Shown one piece after another: positions 62,783 to 64,000 of a stretch of DNA of 64,000 nucleotides. The notes under the pieces are model-generated. The model searched no databases, was not told the DNA's origin, and saw nothing but the letters and a program-made list of their open reading frames with translations. Origin of the DNA: an uncultured delta proteobacterium. GTDB lineage: Bacteria; Desulfobacterota; Desulfobulbia; Desulfobulbales; Desulfocapsaceae. Where the stretch lies: assembly GCA_903875445.1 (NCBI GenBank), contig CAIQWD010000101.1, positions 44,119 through 108,118 on the forward strand. The letters are read 5' to 3'. The translations under genes and the position numbers were made by a program. Numbering within the stretch: the first letter of the stretch is position 1; each line of letters begins with the position of its first letter.

Positions 62783-62953
62783 ATGAAGTGCAAGAAATGT
62801 TCAGGCAAACTTGAAGTCCATCGCCAGTGCCGACGGGTACGCATGCGCTGCACCGCCTGCGGCCAGGAATACCAGATTCATGAAGTAGCCGGAGAACTCG
62901 ACCGCGAAACCGAAGAAATTCTCGAACGTTATACCGCCATCATCTATGATTGA
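62783..62953 (+). CDS. Small zinc-ribbon protein co-transcribed with pyrE
   Basis: A 56-residue gene that is easily missed because of its size. The product begins MKCKKCSGKLEVHRQCRR and carries two CxxC pairs, CKKC (residues 3-6) and CTAC (about 23-26). This implies a zinc ribbon. An acidic helix follows (GELDRETEEILERYTAIIYD). It begins six bases after pyrE, and codon use matches it. Similar small proteins are common in Desulfobacterota; their function is unknown. A role in RNA or nucleotide metabolism is inferred only from the pyrE link. Confidence 0.8.
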   Translation: MKCKKCSGKLEVHRQCRRVRMRCTACGQEYQIHEVAGELDRETEEILERYTAIIYD

Positions 62954-63064
62954 GAACCAGGAAGGCACCCGCTTCCCGGTTCGGCTTTTTTCCAACCTTT
63001 TTCCTAAAGATAGCATAAGAAATTAGTCGTTTGAGTTAATCATTGATCACGTGTATAATAACGC

Positions 63065-63544
63065 ATGCCAAATCAACCGAATTCGCAAAAATCCTTTGTT
63101 AAATCCGGCGACGAAGCGACGATAGTCTGCCCGCAGTGCAATAGCGCCAAGATTATTGCTGTTCGCCAGTTCCGCCAGCGTCTGCATATGTTGAAAGTAA
63201 AATGCCGATGCGGTTACGACTTCAAAGTGCAGCTCGAATTCCGTCGCCATTATCGAAAAGAAACGGATCTCCTGGGTACCTACGATCCGCTTCCTCCGGC
63301 TATCGGCGGAGGCAAGGCCAAGGTAATCAATCTTTCTCTCAGCGGTGCATGCTTTGAGCTACGCGGCATTCATGACCTGAAAATCGGCCAGAAAGGCGTT
63401 CTCATCTTCACCCTGGATAATCGAAAGGAAACGGTACTCACTAAAAATATCTTTATTAGAGCGGTCAACGGCAACCGCATCGGCTGCGAATTCGTCGAAG
63501 ACCGGGCCTTTGAAAAGGAATTAGGGTTCTACCTGCGGCCGTAA
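63065..63544 (+). CDS. PilZ-domain protein with N-terminal zinc ribbon
   Basis: A 159-residue protein. Residues about 17-56 hold a Cys4 zinc ribbon (IVCPQCNSAKIIA and VKCRCGYDF). A PilZ domain follows, its c-di-GMP-binding Arg-rich element visible as EFRRHYRKETDLLGTY (about residues 58-73) and NLSLSGACFELRGI (DxSxxG-like, about 89-102). It probably reads cyclic di-GMP, though target is unknown. It is on the plus strand after the small zinc-ribbon gene and converges with hflX, overlapping it by 24 bases at the 3' end. Confidence 0.86.
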   Translation: MPNQPNSQKSFVKSGDEATIVCPQCNSAKIIAVRQFRQRLHMLKVKCRCGYDFKVQLEFRRHYRKETDLLGTYDPLPPAIGGGKAKVINLSLSGACFELRGIHDLKIGQKGVLIFTLDNRKETVLTKNIFIRAVNGNRIGCEFVEDRAFEKELGFYLRP

Positions 63545-64000
63545 GACTGGGTCAAGTACCTTGCCGATCGTCTGCTCCGCATGATAAAGAAATCCCCTCA
63601 GAGTTTCGGCATCTATGGCACTGATGGCAAATCCCTCATTGCCTATATTCTGCAGCACCTGATGGCGTCCTTCCAGATCCAGCAGATCGATCTTATTGAA
63701 CAGCGTCATCCTCGGTAAAGTCCCCAATTCCAATTCGTTCAACAGTCGCTCCACCACCGCCATCTTCTCGCGATACGAGGGGGTGGAAACATCAACTACA
63801 TGGATGAGGAGGTCGGCCTCCTGCAATTCTTCCAGGGTCGCCATGAAGGCCTGGAGAAGGTCGGCCGGCAGATGGTCGATAAAACCGACCGTATCGGTGA
63901 TTATCACCTCGAGGTCGGTGGGAAAACGCAACCTTCTGCTGGTCGGATCGAGGGTGGCGAAAAGCTTGTCCTCGGCAATGATATCGCTGTTAGTCAGGGT
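63521..64000 (-). CDS. hflX: GTPase HflX, C-terminal part (5' end outside window)
   Basis: HflX is a ribosome-binding GTPase that rescues or splits stalled ribosomes. The visible 159 codons begin in the window edge with TLTNSDIIAEDKLFATLDPT continuing SRRLRFP, then the G3 motif ITDTVGFIDHLPADLLQAFM. FNKIDLLD (G4) and AISAIDAETLRGFL (G5) follow. The N-terminal HflX domain and Walker A lie to the right of the window. It converges with the PilZ gene. Confidence 0.94.
   Translation of the reverse strand, partial: TLTNSDIIAEDKLFATLDPTSRRLRFPTDLEVIITDTVGFIDHLPADLLQAFMATLEELQEADLLIHVVDVSTPSYREKMAVVERLLNELELGTLPRMTLFNKIDLLDLEGRHQVLQNIGNEGFAISAIDAETLRGFLYHAEQTIGKVLDPVLRPQVEP

Overview
This 64 kb window looks like chromosomal DNA of a Gram-negative anaerobe of the Desulfobacterota, most likely near the Desulfobulbales. 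That placement is inferred from gene content and codon style; there is no rRNA gene here to confirm it. Supporting content: LpxA/LpxD/LpxI lipid A genes, SelB, a cobalamin-dependent fused isobutyryl-CoA mutase, several short-chain acyl-CoA oxidation genes and an ADP-forming acyl-CoA synthetase. Nearly all of the window is densely packed and moderately GC-rich. One island at about 4.85-5.71 kb is strongly AT-rich and reads as a different genome.

Layout. (1) 1-4365: histidine degradation, end of hutU, hutI and a fused formiminotransferase-cyclodeaminase. (2) 4366-6340: an anomalous tract. It holds an AT-rich reading frame on the minus strand that stays open only if UGA is sense; in context UGA fits glycine, as in Absconditabacteria/Gracilibacteria. 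About 0.4 kb away lies a tRNA gene with a UCA anticodon, a long variable arm and a glycine-type acceptor end, followed by a perfect 27-bp inverted repeat. (3) 6343-21239: mostly housekeeping (Mpl, TilS, SelB, MBL-fold hydrolase, Mrp, FtsY, a DjlA-like co-chaperone), a response regulator/HPt pair, an ADP-forming acyl-CoA synthetase and an aminotransferase. (4) 21306-29344, minus strand: NamZ, LpxD, FabZ, LpxA, LpxI, MurU-like and AmgK-like, then Der. This combines lipid A synthesis with MurNAc recycling. (5) 29528-46670: two facing gene sets for short-chain acyl-CoA oxidation. On the minus strand are thiolase, 3-hydroxyacyl-CoA dehydrogenase, M24 peptidase, an unknown, enoyl-CoA hydratase, acyl-CoA dehydrogenase and nitroreductase. 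On the plus strand are acyl-CoA synthetase, acyl-CoA dehydrogenase, EtfB, EtfA, TetR regulator and IcmF. (6) 46882-52871: a DUF2971 protein and a CheB-CheR-PAS / hybrid histidine kinase pair. (7) 52974-64000: Nudix, crotonase, transglutaminase-like, CoA-transferase, CobO, Epd, an ART-like protein, GlmS, PyrE, a small zinc-ribbon protein, a PilZ protein and the end of HflX.

How the genes fit together. Region 5 plus the ADP-forming synthetase gives a complete paper route from isobutyrate: activation, IcmF rearrangement to butyryl-CoA, dehydrogenation to crotonyl-CoA with ETF as acceptor, hydration, oxidation, thiolysis to acetyl-CoA, and ATP recovery as acetate. A near-identical 16-bp palindrome (GACYRARCGYTC core) lies in front of the thiolase operon, the acyl-CoA synthetase operon and the cobO/CoA-transferase operon. 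The TetR protein next to icmF is the obvious candidate to bind it, which would tie cobalamin adenosylation to the pathway.

Most unexpected: the UGA-recoded reading frame and the neighbouring UCA tRNA. The frame may be an assembly chimera, contamination or transferred DNA. The tRNA may be an unusual selC, since SelB is encoded nearby, or a UGA-reading glycine-type tRNA. These explanations are kept apart in the findings.
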